The notes below the pieces were generated by a model. The model was not told the DNA's origin. It was given only the letters and a program-made list of their open reading frames with translations, and searched no databases. Shown here piece by piece: positions 17,438-26,316 of a stretch of DNA of 64,000 nt. This DNA comes from JAWKOK01 sp963765875. GTDB taxonomy: Bacteria; Chloroflexota; Anaerolineae; Caldilineales; Caldilineaceae. Each line of letters begins with the position of its first letter. Within the stretch, counting starts at the first letter, position 1. Position numbers and translations under genes: made by a program. The stretch spans positions 62,001 to 126,000 of the forward strand of contig CAVXYK010000005.1 of assembly GCA_963765875.1 (NCBI GenBank), given 5' to 3'.

Positions 17438-19726
17438 ATGCCGCAGCGTATCGCCTTTTTGGGTGACTATTTGCCACGGATCTGCGGTATCGCTACCTTT
17501 ACGCATGATCTCGCTGAGGCGATAGCGTACGCTGCGCCTGGCTCCGATTGTTTTGTGGGGGCAGTCAACGATCGTGTGGAGGGGTATGACTATCCGGCGC
17601 GCGTCCGTTTCGAGTTGCAAGAGAAGGAGCTTGATTCTTACCGTCGTGCAGCGGATTTCTTGAACTTCAACAATGCTGACGTGCTCTCTGTGCAGCATGA
17701 GTTCGGCATCTATGGCGGACCAGCGGGCAGCCATTTGCTGGCGCTGTTGAAAGAGGTGCGGATGCCGGTGGTGACCACGTTGCATACCATACTCAGCGAG
17801 CCGGATATGGCACAGCGCAAGGTGATGGAGAAACTGGCGGCTCGTAGCGACCGCTTGGTGGTAATGGCGCATCGAGGCGCTGAGATTCTGCGCGAAATCT
17901 ACGACGTGCCGGATGCTAAGATAGATGTCATTCCTCACGGTATCCCAGATCTGCCGTTTATTGAATCGAGCTTCTACAAGGAACAGTTCGGCGTAGAAGG
18001 GCGTCAGGTGCTGCTTACCTTCGGGCTGATCGGGCCAAGCAAGGGCATCGAACATGTAATTGAGGCGCTGCCGGATATTGTACGACAGCATCCGAACGTG
18101 GTTTATCTCGTGCTGGGCGCCACGCATCCGCATCTCATGGCAAGCGAAGGCGAGCGATATCGTCTGAGTCTTGAATGGCTCGCCGAGGAACGCGGGGTGC
18201 AGGAACACGTCATCTTCTACAATCGCTTCGTATCGCTGGATGACTTGAAGGAATTTATTGGCGCCACAGATATCTATCTGACACCGTATCTTAACGAGGC
18301 GCAGATCACCTCAGGCACGCTGGCGTATGTATTTGGCGCGGGCAAGGCCGTCGTTTCCACGCCGTACTGGCACGCACAGGAATTGCTCTCCGATGGGCGC
18401 GGCGTTCTGGTTCCTTTCGGCGATTCCAAAGCTATTAGCGATGGTGTGTGCACGCTGCTCGATGACGAGACCCGGCTGGAGAAAATCCGGGAGGATGCCT
18501 ATGTGATGGGGCGCGAGATGATCTGGCCTGCCGTGGCGCAGCGATATCTCGAATCTTTCCAGCGAGCGAGCGCTGACCGAAAGATTCGACCGCGAACGGC
18601 CTTCGCTGACTGGACGCTCGACAGTCGACCGCTAGCGTTGCCGCCGCAGCGTCTCGATCATATCGTGCGCATGAGCGATGGAACCGGCATTTTTCAGCAC
18701 GCCATCTTCAACGTGCCGAACTTCCACGAAGGCTACTGCACGGATGACAATGCCCGCGCCTTCATTCTCTGCAATCTGCTCGATGAACTCAGCGATCAAC
18801 CGTCAACCGAGGATCTCAGCAAACCGGCAACCAACTATCTCGCATTCCTGGCGGCGGCCCTCGACTTCGACAGCGGACGCTTTCGCAACTTCATGAGTCA
18901 CGGAAGGCAATGGCTGGAAGATGCCGGCAGCGAAGACAGCCATGGGCGTGCGCTCTGGGCCACCGGCACCGGCGCGGGTCGTTCGCGCAACGACGGCCAC
19001 CGCAAGCTTTCGGCCCAACTTTTCGAACGTGGTCTTCCTGTGGTTGCATCGTTCACCTCACCCCGTGCTTGGGCATTCACCTTGCTGGGCATCCACGAAT
19101 ATTTGCGCTACTATCCCACAAATTCGAAGATCGATGCAATGCGTACAATGTTAACCGAAAAGCTTGTAGCGCTCTGGAAAAAATGCGCTACGGAGGATTG
19201 GCCATGGTTTGAATCCAGCGCCACCTATGAAAACGCTCGCCTGTGCCAGGCGCTCATCCTCAGCGGCCAGTGGATGCCCCACACAGAGGCATTGGAGATC
19301 GGGCTGGAATCCTTGCGTTGGCTGGTTTCGATTCAAAAGACACAGGCCGGCCATTTTCGGCCCATTGGCAGCAATGGCTTCTACCGCCGTGACGGGGCAC
19401 GGGCAGATTTTGACCAGCAACCGGTCGAGGCCCAGGCAACGGTTTCTGCGTGCTATGAAGCGTTCCGCGCGACCCAGGATGTTATGTGGTCAGACGAGGC
19501 CAAATGTGCTTATGAATGGTTCCTGGGCCGCAATGATCTTGGCCTACCGTTGTACGATTTTACCACCGGCGGCTGCAGCGACGGCCTACATTCTGACCGC
19601 GTGAATGAAAACCAGGGAGCGGAGTCCACACTAGCCTTCCACCTCTCCCTTGCCGAAATGAACTACGCTGAATATCTGATCACTCACTTGCCGCTTCCTT
19701 CGTTATCTGGACCATCTACAATATGA
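17438..19726 (+). CDS. GT4 glycosyltransferase with C-terminal helical (alpha/alpha-toroid-like) domain
   Basis: About 762 residues from the ATG at 17438 (MPQRIAFLGDYLPRICGIAT), preceded by GAGAGGAAG. Residues 1-380 form a GT-B glycosyltransferase family 4 enzyme: LGDYLPRICGIATFT, the hinge DVIPHGIPD, FGLIGPSKGIEHVIEA, and the donor-site segment TPYLNEAQITSGTLAY. Residues about 400-760 are a helical domain with repeated W/H-rich motifs (YCTDDNARAFI, SYSPRAWAF-like), resembling toroid glycoside-active domains. The stop overlaps the next gene's start (ATGA), so it is translationally coupled to GH130. The pair probably makes or remodels a mannose-containing glucan or glycolipid; the donor and acceptor are not known. 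No signal peptide. Confidence 0.88.
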   Translation: MPQRIAFLGDYLPRICGIATFTHDLAEAIAYAAPGSDCFVGAVNDRVEGYDYPARVRFELQEKELDSYRRAADFLNFNNADVLSVQHEFGIYGGPAGSHLLALLKEVRMPVVTTLHTILSEPDMAQRKVMEKLAARSDRLVVMAHRGAEILREIYDVPDAKIDVIPHGIPDLPFIESSFYKEQFGVEGRQVLLTFGLIGPSKGIEHVIEALPDIVRQHPNVVYLVLGATHPHLMASEGERYRLSLEWLAEERGVQEHVIFYNRFVSLDDLKEFIGATDIYLTPYLNEAQITSGTLAYVFGAGKAVVSTPYWHAQELLSDGRGVLVPFGDSKAISDGVCTLLDDETRLEKIREDAYVMGREMIWPAVAQRYLESFQRASADRKIRPRTAFADWTLDSRPLALPPQRLDHIVRMSDGTGIFQHAIFNVPNFHEGYCTDDNARAFILCNLLDELSDQPSTEDLSKPATNYLAFLAAALDFDSGRFRNFMSHGRQWLEDAGSEDSHGRALWATGTGAGRSRNDGHRKLSAQLFERGLPVVASFTSPRAWAFTLLGIHEYLRYYPTNSKIDAMRTMLTEKLVALWKKCATEDWPWFESSATYENARLCQALILSGQWMPHTEALEIGLESLRWLVSIQKTQAGHFRPIGSNGFYRRDGARADFDQQPVEAQATVSACYEAFRATQDVMWSDEAKCAYEWFLGRNDLGLPLYDFTTGGCSDGLHSDRVNENQGAESTLAFHLSLAEMNYAEYLITHLPLPSLSGPSTI

Positions 19727-21183
19727 ATTCCATCCGCCTTTTCCGCCATGAGATGATGTTGCGTCCCCAGAGTGAACGCGTCATTCTCCGCCCGTTCATC
19801 CCTGGACACGTTCACCGTATCACTACTACTATCGGGAGGGCGCTTGCCTTGACAGAGGAGGAAGTCGTCACCCAACTGCGTGCCGTGCATAGTGAGTTTG
19901 ATGAACGACACTTCGACATCGAGTCATTCCTGGACGCTCATTACGCGGAAGTGCGGCAACATGTGTTCACGCAGCGCCCGCTCTCGCGTGAACGGCAGTT
20001 GCTCATCGGGGCCCTCTTCTCAGGCGAATACGCGTTGGAATCCGCGGCCCTCTTCAATCCCTCCATCGTGGCGCACCCGGATCAGAGCGGCGTGTCAGTG
20101 GGTGGTCTGCGTTTCATCATGAGCCTGCGTGCGACTGGAGAGGGGCATATATCTTCCATTGAGTTTCGCACCGGCAACATTTCGCCGGATGGCAGCATCA
20201 TTATCGATCCGGTCTCCCGCTATGTCGCAACGCCGGAAATCGTCGCCAACCCCAGCTATCAAAAGAGGCCCTTCTTCATCAAACTTCATGAGATGGGCAT
20301 TGATGATGATCACTCGAATGCAGTCATGGGGCGGCTGGCAGAGAACTTCACACAGAGCGACTTGAACAAGAGTGTGGAATCCGTCCGACACGAAACGCCC
20401 CAGGCCATGCGCAACCTGGACCGTACGCTCGAATGTATCCAATGGCTGGCAGATTCCAACTACGAACTGCGCTTCTCAGACAAGCTTGCGATGAGTGAGC
20501 GCATCATCTTCCCCGTCTCGCCCAACGAGACCAACGGCATCGAAGACGCTCGCTTTGTCCGCTTCGTCGATGACGATGGATCGGTCATCTATTACGCTAC
20601 CTATACGGCTTACAGCGGACGCGACATTTTGTCGCAGCTCATTGAGACGGAGGATTTTCTTCATTTTCGTATCCTTACTTTGAATGGCAGCGGGGTGCAG
20701 AATAAAGGCATGGCTTTGTTCCCGCGTCGCGTCGCGGGTCGGTATGCTATGCTCTCTCGCCAGGATGACGAGAACATCTTAATTATGTTCTCGGATAGTC
20801 CCCACTATTGGCGTGATCCCCAGGTGATCCTACGCCCGTCTGAGTTGTGGGAATCCGTAAAAATCGGCAACTGTGGCTCCCCCATCGAAACCGAAGCCGG
20901 TTGGCTCGTGATTACCCACGGCGTCGGTCCCATGCGTAAGTACTGCATTGGCGCCGCTTTGCTCGATCTGGATGACCCCACTAAGGTCATTGGTCGCCTG
21001 CATGAACCACTGCTCGCCCCCGAAGGCAACGAACGCGAAGGCTACGTGCCCAATGTAGTCTATAGTTGCGGCTCTCTTATCCATGGACGCGAACTTATTC
21101 TCCCATTCGCCGTTAGCGACCGGGCCTCAGCCATCGCCAGCGTGTTGCTGGATGATCTATTGGCGGCCTTGCAACCAGCCTAA
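19723..21183 (+). CDS. GH130 glycosidase/phosphorylase (beta-mannoside type)
   Basis: 486 residues, start ATG overlapping the GT4 stop by four bases. Segments such as ALFNPSIVAHPDQ, NGIEDARFVRFVDDDG, YYATYTAYSG and GNCGSPIETEAGWLVITHGVG are typical of the five-bladed propeller of GH130 (usual length 330-490; this is a long member with a helical N-terminal extension). The GIEDAR region contains the family's catalytic Asp. These enzymes phosphorolyse or hydrolyse beta-mannosyl linkages in the cytoplasm. Translational coupling to GT4 suggests the two act on the same glycan. A relic of a second GH130 lies upstream on the opposite strand. Confidence 0.9.
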   Translation: MNSIRLFRHEMMLRPQSERVILRPFIPGHVHRITTTIGRALALTEEEVVTQLRAVHSEFDERHFDIESFLDAHYAEVRQHVFTQRPLSRERQLLIGALFSGEYALESAALFNPSIVAHPDQSGVSVGGLRFIMSLRATGEGHISSIEFRTGNISPDGSIIIDPVSRYVATPEIVANPSYQKRPFFIKLHEMGIDDDHSNAVMGRLAENFTQSDLNKSVESVRHETPQAMRNLDRTLECIQWLADSNYELRFSDKLAMSERIIFPVSPNETNGIEDARFVRFVDDDGSVIYYATYTAYSGRDILSQLIETEDFLHFRILTLNGSGVQNKGMALFPRRVAGRYAMLSRQDDENILIMFSDSPHYWRDPQVILRPSELWESVKIGNCGSPIETEAGWLVITHGVGPMRKYCIGAALLDLDDPTKVIGRLHEPLLAPEGNEREGYVPNVVYSCGSLIHGRELILPFAVSDRASAIASVLLDDLLAALQPA

Positions 21184-21262
21184 TCTTGATCCGGAGGGAA
21201 CGTTCTGTTTCTTTGTGTTCTTTCGTCGATCATCCCGATCCACTAGATCTGCGTCCTATCCT

Positions 21263-22948
21263 CTACTCAATTTGAAACAAGATCGCGGCCAGCACGCCGG
21301 CAATGGCCAGCCAGCCGAAGCGTTGATGCAGCGTGGCGGTGCCGCGTACGACCTTGTTGAGCTGGGCCGGCATCTCGTGGATGGCTGTGGTCTGGATCAG
21401 CTTGGATGCGGTCGGCAGGGTGAGGAAGGACAATGCCATGAACCAAGGCGCTATCCCCGCCACGATCAACAGCAGAAGCAAGACGTAGCTACCGCCGACC
21501 AGTAGGTAGTATTCCCAGCGACTGGCTCTGCGGCCGAAAATGTTGGCCAATGTTCGTTTGTTGTTGGCAAGATCCTCTTCCAGATCGCGCATGTTGTTGG
21601 CGTGCAGGATGGCGGTCACTAGTAGACCGATGGGGATAGAGAGCAGTGCCGCTGTCCATGTCACGGTCTGAGCCTGCACAAAGTAGCTGCCGATCACCAT
21701 CACTGGCCCCATGAAGACAAAGACGATCAATTCACCCAGTCCGGTGTAGGCAAAGGCTCTGGGACCGGCAGTGTAGAACCATCCGGCCAACACGCTAAAG
21801 AGGCCGAGCCACAGGATCAACAGCCCGCGCGTCGCCACCAAATAGATGCCCAGTACCGAACCGAGGGCGAAACAGAATAGCCCGCCCCAGAAGACCTGCT
21901 GCGGCGTCAGCATTCCCTCCTGCAAGGCCCGGTTGGGACCCAGTGACTCGGGTGTGTCGGTGCCCTTTTTCCAGTCGTAGTAGTCGTTGATCAGATCGGT
22001 CCCGGCATGAATTGCCACTGAACCGACCAGCGTGATCCCAAAGAGCCACCAGTTCCAGAAGCCGTCATAGGCGGCCAATACAGCGCCCAGTACGACCGGT
22101 GTGACACTGGCCGTGAAGCTGAATGGACGCATGGCCATCCACCAGATGCGCAGGAAACGGCGCAGGCGCGGCTCGTCCTCCAGATTTCGGCTGCGCTGCG
22201 TATCCGTGGTTCGCCAAGGCACAAGCTGATGCTCAAGCTCTGCGACGGCGACGGTGAAGAGCCAGCCCAGCAGCGCTACCACGATCAGCACGGCGAAGAT
22301 AGTGGGGATGTCGTAAAGGAGATAGCCCTCCCAGATCATGGCGCCCAGCCCACCCTGGGGCAGCAGCAATTCGGTGCCGACGATGACGGTCAGCGCAAAA
22401 CCCAGGCCCAGATTGATGCCGGTGAGGATGTTGGGCAAGGCCGCGGGAATCGCAACCGTGCGTACCAATGTCCAGCCGCGTGCGCCGTTGTTGCGTGCGA
22501 TGTCGAAGTAGCGCGTCTCCACATTCATCACCCCGGCCACGGTGTTGATCACAACCAGAAAGAAGACCGAGATGATCACGATCACATACTTGCTGGTCTC
22601 GCCGATGCCGAAGAGGATTACCACCATGGGCACCAGCGCGATCTTGGGAATCGGGTAGATCGAAGCGATCAGCGGCGAGAGAATCAAACGTGTCGTGCGG
22701 TTGACGCCCATCAGTACGCCAACGACGATGGCAGGAACGACGGCCAGCAGAAAGCCGACGATGAGTCGTCGCAATGTGAGCGCCGTGGCCGTGATCAACG
22801 TGCCGTCTTCGAGCAGTTCGATCAGCCGACCAAAGACTTCGCTCGGAGCCGGGAAAAAGCGCGCGTCCAACACACCGGTTGCAACCAATAGCTCCCAGAC
22901 GATCAGTAATATGATCGGTGAAATGAACGTGAGAAGTCGATCTTTCAT
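21263..22948 (-). CDS. Fused ABC transporter permease (SsuC/TauC type) and MenA prenyltransferase
   Basis: 561 residues in one uninterrupted frame. Residues 1-250 are a BPD_transp_1 permease: N-terminal membrane helix, six segments, and the EAA-like loop ARNNGARGWTLVRTVAIPA, as in nitrate/sulfonate/taurine or thiamine-precursor importers. Residues about 270-561 are a UbiA-fold 1,4-dihydroxy-2-naphthoate prenyltransferase: first Asp-rich motif DLINDYYDWKKGTDT and second RDLEEDLANNKRTLA, then GPNRALQEG. The linker (RTTDTQRSRNLEDEPRLRR) is short and hydrophilic. MenA makes demethylmenaquinone precursor in the membrane. No ATPase or binding protein is adjacent. The fusion is unusual; a lost stop between formerly separate genes is the alternative. 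Internal start at MAMRPFSFTAS is possible. Confidence 0.88.
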   Translation of the reverse strand: MKDRLLTFISPIILLIVWELLVATGVLDARFFPAPSEVFGRLIELLEDGTLITATALTLRRLIVGFLLAVVPAIVVGVLMGVNRTTRLILSPLIASIYPIPKIALVPMVVILFGIGETSKYVIVIISVFFLVVINTVAGVMNVETRYFDIARNNGARGWTLVRTVAIPAALPNILTGINLGLGFALTVIVGTELLLPQGGLGAMIWEGYLLYDIPTIFAVLIVVALLGWLFTVAVAELEHQLVPWRTTDTQRSRNLEDEPRLRRFLRIWWMAMRPFSFTASVTPVVLGAVLAAYDGFWNWWLFGITLVGSVAIHAGTDLINDYYDWKKGTDTPESLGPNRALQEGMLTPQQVFWGGLFCFALGSVLGIYLVATRGLLILWLGLFSVLAGWFYTAGPRAFAYTGLGELIVFVFMGPVMVIGSYFVQAQTVTWTAALLSIPIGLLVTAILHANNMRDLEEDLANNKRTLANIFGRRASRWEYYLLVGGSYVLLLLLIVAGIAPWFMALSFLTLPTASKLIQTTAIHEMPAQLNKVVRGTATLHQRFGWLAIAGVLAAILFQIE

Positions 22949-23120
22949 GTCGAACTATGTTCATCCATGGGTAAAGGACCATCTTTTCGTCGATTGTTTT
23001 TGCTCCGGTATCTTACCGGATGGTTGGGTATTGCGGCAATCCAGACGATTAGCGGCTTAGTGAGTGCAGTGGGCGCGCGATCCCGTATATTGTTCGATGT
23101 CGCCGTGCAGACTATCGACA

Positions 23121-23158
23121 ATAAAAAGGGGGACAGAAGAATCTGTCCCCCTTTTTAT
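23121..23158. terminator. Bidirectional terminator hairpin
   Basis: ATAAAAAGGGGGACAGA and its inverted copy form a perfect 17-bp stem with an AGAA loop (23121-23137 / 23142-23158). A- and T-runs on both sides allow termination in either direction. It lies between the permease-MenA gene start and the end of the first CAP gene, so it probably ends the latter or an unseen transcript. Confidence 0.85.
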
Positions 23159-23237
23159 CAACACTGTTTCTGCCACCGGGTACCGGCCATGCGTCAAGAG
23201 ATTGTGTGCTGCTAATCGCTAGTCGTCACCCACTTGC

Positions 23238-25800
23238 CTACCGGATCACTGGTAGGTATAGAAATTCATCTGCCTCCAGGCGACGCATGAATTCATCCAT
23301 TGAATCCGCTCCGTTCTCGGACTCAATGCTTGCCCTGAACAACCATTGAGATAGGATAGAGTACCCCCATGCCCGTCTGTAATGGTCTATTGCTTTGCTT
23401 GGCCGCTCCCTTGCCAGATCGTAGAGCGCTTTCTCCATTTCTATTTCCGCTCGAGCAATCCAATTTGGATTCCCACCAGCGCTCTGTGCCTCGTTGAGAG
23501 CAGTTTGTGCCAGTGTTTGGTCAACATGGACCAGCGCTATCATCAACTCATTGACCGGCGACTCGACTGATGAGGCCCTCATCAGATAACGAACAGCCAT
23601 TTTTTCAAAGTAGAAGACCCATGTGCCACGGTATGTCAGGTGTTCATCATCGACCCAGTAGCGTGAGGCCAGACTTCGGTCTACATACCTAATCGCCCGA
23701 CGGATTTGCCAGTCGTCGTACACATTGTCTGTAGGTAACAACTCGGCTAAAGCGCGCCGGGCATTCTTCTTCAAGGTCTTCGTCGTCGCCTCGCCCGTGT
23801 CAGTTCGTTCAAAAGTGATGCTGGCGGTATGGGCGCCCGCAGGCATGATGAGCGTATTTTCCGTAGACGTGCCGCTATCGTCGTTCGTCCCCGACCAGCC
23901 GGCCACATGCCAACCGTCCGCCGGTGTCGCGGTCAACGCTACCGCTGTGCCCTCCGGGTAGGTTCCGCTCGACGGAGTCACGCTGCCGTTGCCGACCACG
24001 TTGACTGTCAAGGTGTACTCCGGCACAGATATCGGCGTGAATGTGGCCACGACCGTCTTGTCAGCATCCATCGGTCACCGTTTCAGGATCGGCAGCGCCA
24101 CCCAGCGCACCAGTCCAACCTGCAAACACCCAGCCGGCTGCCGGTGTCGCCGTCAACGCTACATCGGTATCCTCTGGATAGGTACCGCTCGACGGAGTCA
24201 CGCTGCCGTTGCCGACCACGTTGACTGTCAAGGTGTACTCCGGCGTCGGGATCTCGGTGAATGTGGCCATGACTGTCTTGTCAGCATCCATCGACACCGT
24301 TTCAGGATCGGTAGCGCCACCCAGTGCTCCACCCCAGCCGGCAAACTGCCAACCGTCCGCCGGTATCGCGGTCAAAGTCACATCTGTGTTCTCTGGATAG
24401 GTTCCGCTCGACGGAGTCACGCTGCCGTTGCCGACCACGTTGACTGTCAAGGTGTACTCCGGCGTCGGGATCTCGGTGAATGTGGCCATGACTGTCTTGT
24501 CAGCATCCATCGACACCGTTTCAGGATCGGTAGCGCTACCCAGTGCTCCACCCCAGCCGGCAAACTGCCAACCGTCCGCCGGTGTCGCGGTCAAAGTCAC
24601 ATCTGTGTTCTCTGGATAGGTGCCACTCGACGGAGTCACGCTGCCGTTGCCGACCACGTTGACTGTCAAGGTGTACTCCGGCGTCGGGATCTCGGTGAAT
24701 GTGGCTACGACCGTCTTGTCGGCATCCATGGTCACCGTTTCAGGATTGAGGTTGCCACCCAGCGCACCACTCCAGCCGGCAAACTGCCAACGTGCCGCCG
24801 GTGTCGCCGTCAACTCCACTGCCGTGTTCTCTGGATAGGTTCCGTCCGACGGTGAGACACTGCCGCTGCCTATCACGTTCACCGTCAACGTGTAGTCATT
24901 CCAAGGACAAGTTGCATCACTTTTGGGATCGATCATGTTGAGTACAACAACCGTTCCCCAGTTCATCCCTGCAGAGCCGTCCGGATTGTATGTTGGGCTC
25001 TCTGCCACACCGATACCGATAAATCCTTCGCTAGTGGCGGGGCCAACGTTATTATTGAAGCCATAGAGTGGATTCTGATTCTTCAAGTCCTTGTCCTGTA
25101 GGAGAGCGGCCTCCCGGTGCCCCCACAAGCTGCCAGCGTCGTCATAGATCCAGTTGTAGATGGCACGCTCAATATAGAGCAGATTACTGTTACTACTGGT
25201 CATAAAGGCCGCAAGGTTCTCGGCTCGGGCCAAAAACTCATGACAAGTGCCTAGCACTGGATCGTCATCAATTCGCTGGAATGGGGTGCGATTTGCAGCA
25301 TCCTCATGGGTGAACACATTGTTGGCCACCAGATACTCTGCATGGGTCTGTGCAAGGTTGTCGACGTCGACCTGAATGGCCTGAAAGGGCAGGCCGGTCG
25401 CAGCCGGTGGGAAGCCAGAACGCGCTATACGCTCGGCATTTAGGATATATAGCGCCTTGTCGTCGTCGCTGTAGGTGTCCCATGTGCTTTGAGACGGCAG
25501 ACTGAGATTGCCCAGAACACCGACAGAAAGTCCCAGTTGAATTTCCTCCTGGCGTCGTCCGTGGTCGAAAGCGGCTTCTACATCAGCGACGCCGCCGGTC
25601 CCAGCGCTCCAATTGATGTCCGAAGTAAGATTTGGTGGCGATTCTGCCCTTGCAACGGTCGACGTCGCAATCAGCGCTGTGATAATTGCAAAAACAGCAA
25701 GGAATGTATGCATCAAGAAGCGGTGTCCAGCAGGTCTGTAGGGTAGGCGCGCAGGAACTGAAGTCCGGTGCATTTCAGGGCAAACTCCATCAGGATGCAT
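23238..25800 (-). CDS. Secreted CAP-domain protein with five InlB-type beta repeats, one frameshift
   Basis: About 850 residues. SD GGAGGG precedes the ATG at 25800 (MHPDGVCPEMH). A long 30-residue charged N-region leads to a hydrophobic core (FLAVFAIITALIATSTVARA). Residues about 40-300 are a CAP/SCP domain (HAEYLVANNVFTHED, CHEFLARAENLA, WGHREAALLQ). Then come tandem modules of about 73 residues of the form YTLTVNVVGNGSVTPS ... GWQFAGW ... DADKTV (Flg_new_2/InlB B-repeat type). An extra base at 24072 breaks the frame (ACC-G-ATGGAT). The C-terminal 180 residues are a helical domain ending FLYLPVIR. Probably surface or secreted; ligand unknown. Confidence 0.85.
23971..24860. repeat. 219-bp in-frame tandem repeat (beta modules)
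   Basis: The landmark GACGGAGTCA recurs at 23971, 24191, 24410 and 24629: spacings of 220, 219 and 219 bp. A more diverged unit follows near 24848. The one-base excess in the first interval independently confirms the insertion at 24072. Copies are nearly identical at the DNA level, so they are recent duplications or are kept alike by recombination. Confidence 0.9.
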
Positions 25801-26212
25801 AATTCCCTCCATGGTTCAAGGTATGGGTATGGGTATGGGATTGAGTGATTGATGTACCGCTGTGTCTCGGTATTGCTGTCGGGAATAATGTCGGGTAAGA
25901 TTCCAGCGAGTACCGTAGTATTGTAACCTAGGCTACACTTTGTGGATAAATGAAATTTAAGGTAAATGTAAGGATCGTTGCCTATTGTCTAGGGGGTGGT
26001 AGGGTGCGGGGGCGCTGACTGAGCGATAGATGTCTGCAATTTCTAATCTGGCTGCATCTTTTTGAAGCTGAATTGTGTGGCCGAATTCCGGTGTGGGCAG
26101 ACCTGAAGAAGAGATATCTGAGGATAGTGGCGGGGCTTCAGAGGGGCGATTTCATGTGATCTGGAATGACGCATCCTGCTGCTGTCGGCGACTTACAATT
26201 GGAGGATAGAGC

Positions 26213-26262
26213 AAATCATCGGGATTACGGGGGGACCGACTCCCCCGTAATCCCGATGATTT
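26213..26262. terminator. Long perfect hairpin after second CAP gene
   Basis: A 21-bp perfect inverted repeat (26213-26233 / 26242-26262; core ATCGGGATTACGGGGG) with an 8-base loop, 55 bp past the stop of the minus-strand CAP gene. A short A/T run follows on either side. Probably a transcription terminator or processing hairpin; the rest of the 25801-26316 gap shows nothing coding. Confidence 0.7.
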
Positions 26263-26316
26263 CACTGGTCAGATTTTCGATCAAACCACAGTTCAGATTG
26301 TCGATCAACAATTGGG

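Noticed and set aside
17189..18208. Long minus-strand frame of 339 codons
   Set aside because: Lies fully opposite the GT4 gene, has no recognisable protein, and the plus-strand GT4 motifs are clear.
23971..24860. Possible CRISPR or satellite array
   Set aside because: The unit is 219 bp, in frame, and encodes beta modules of one protein; no spacers.
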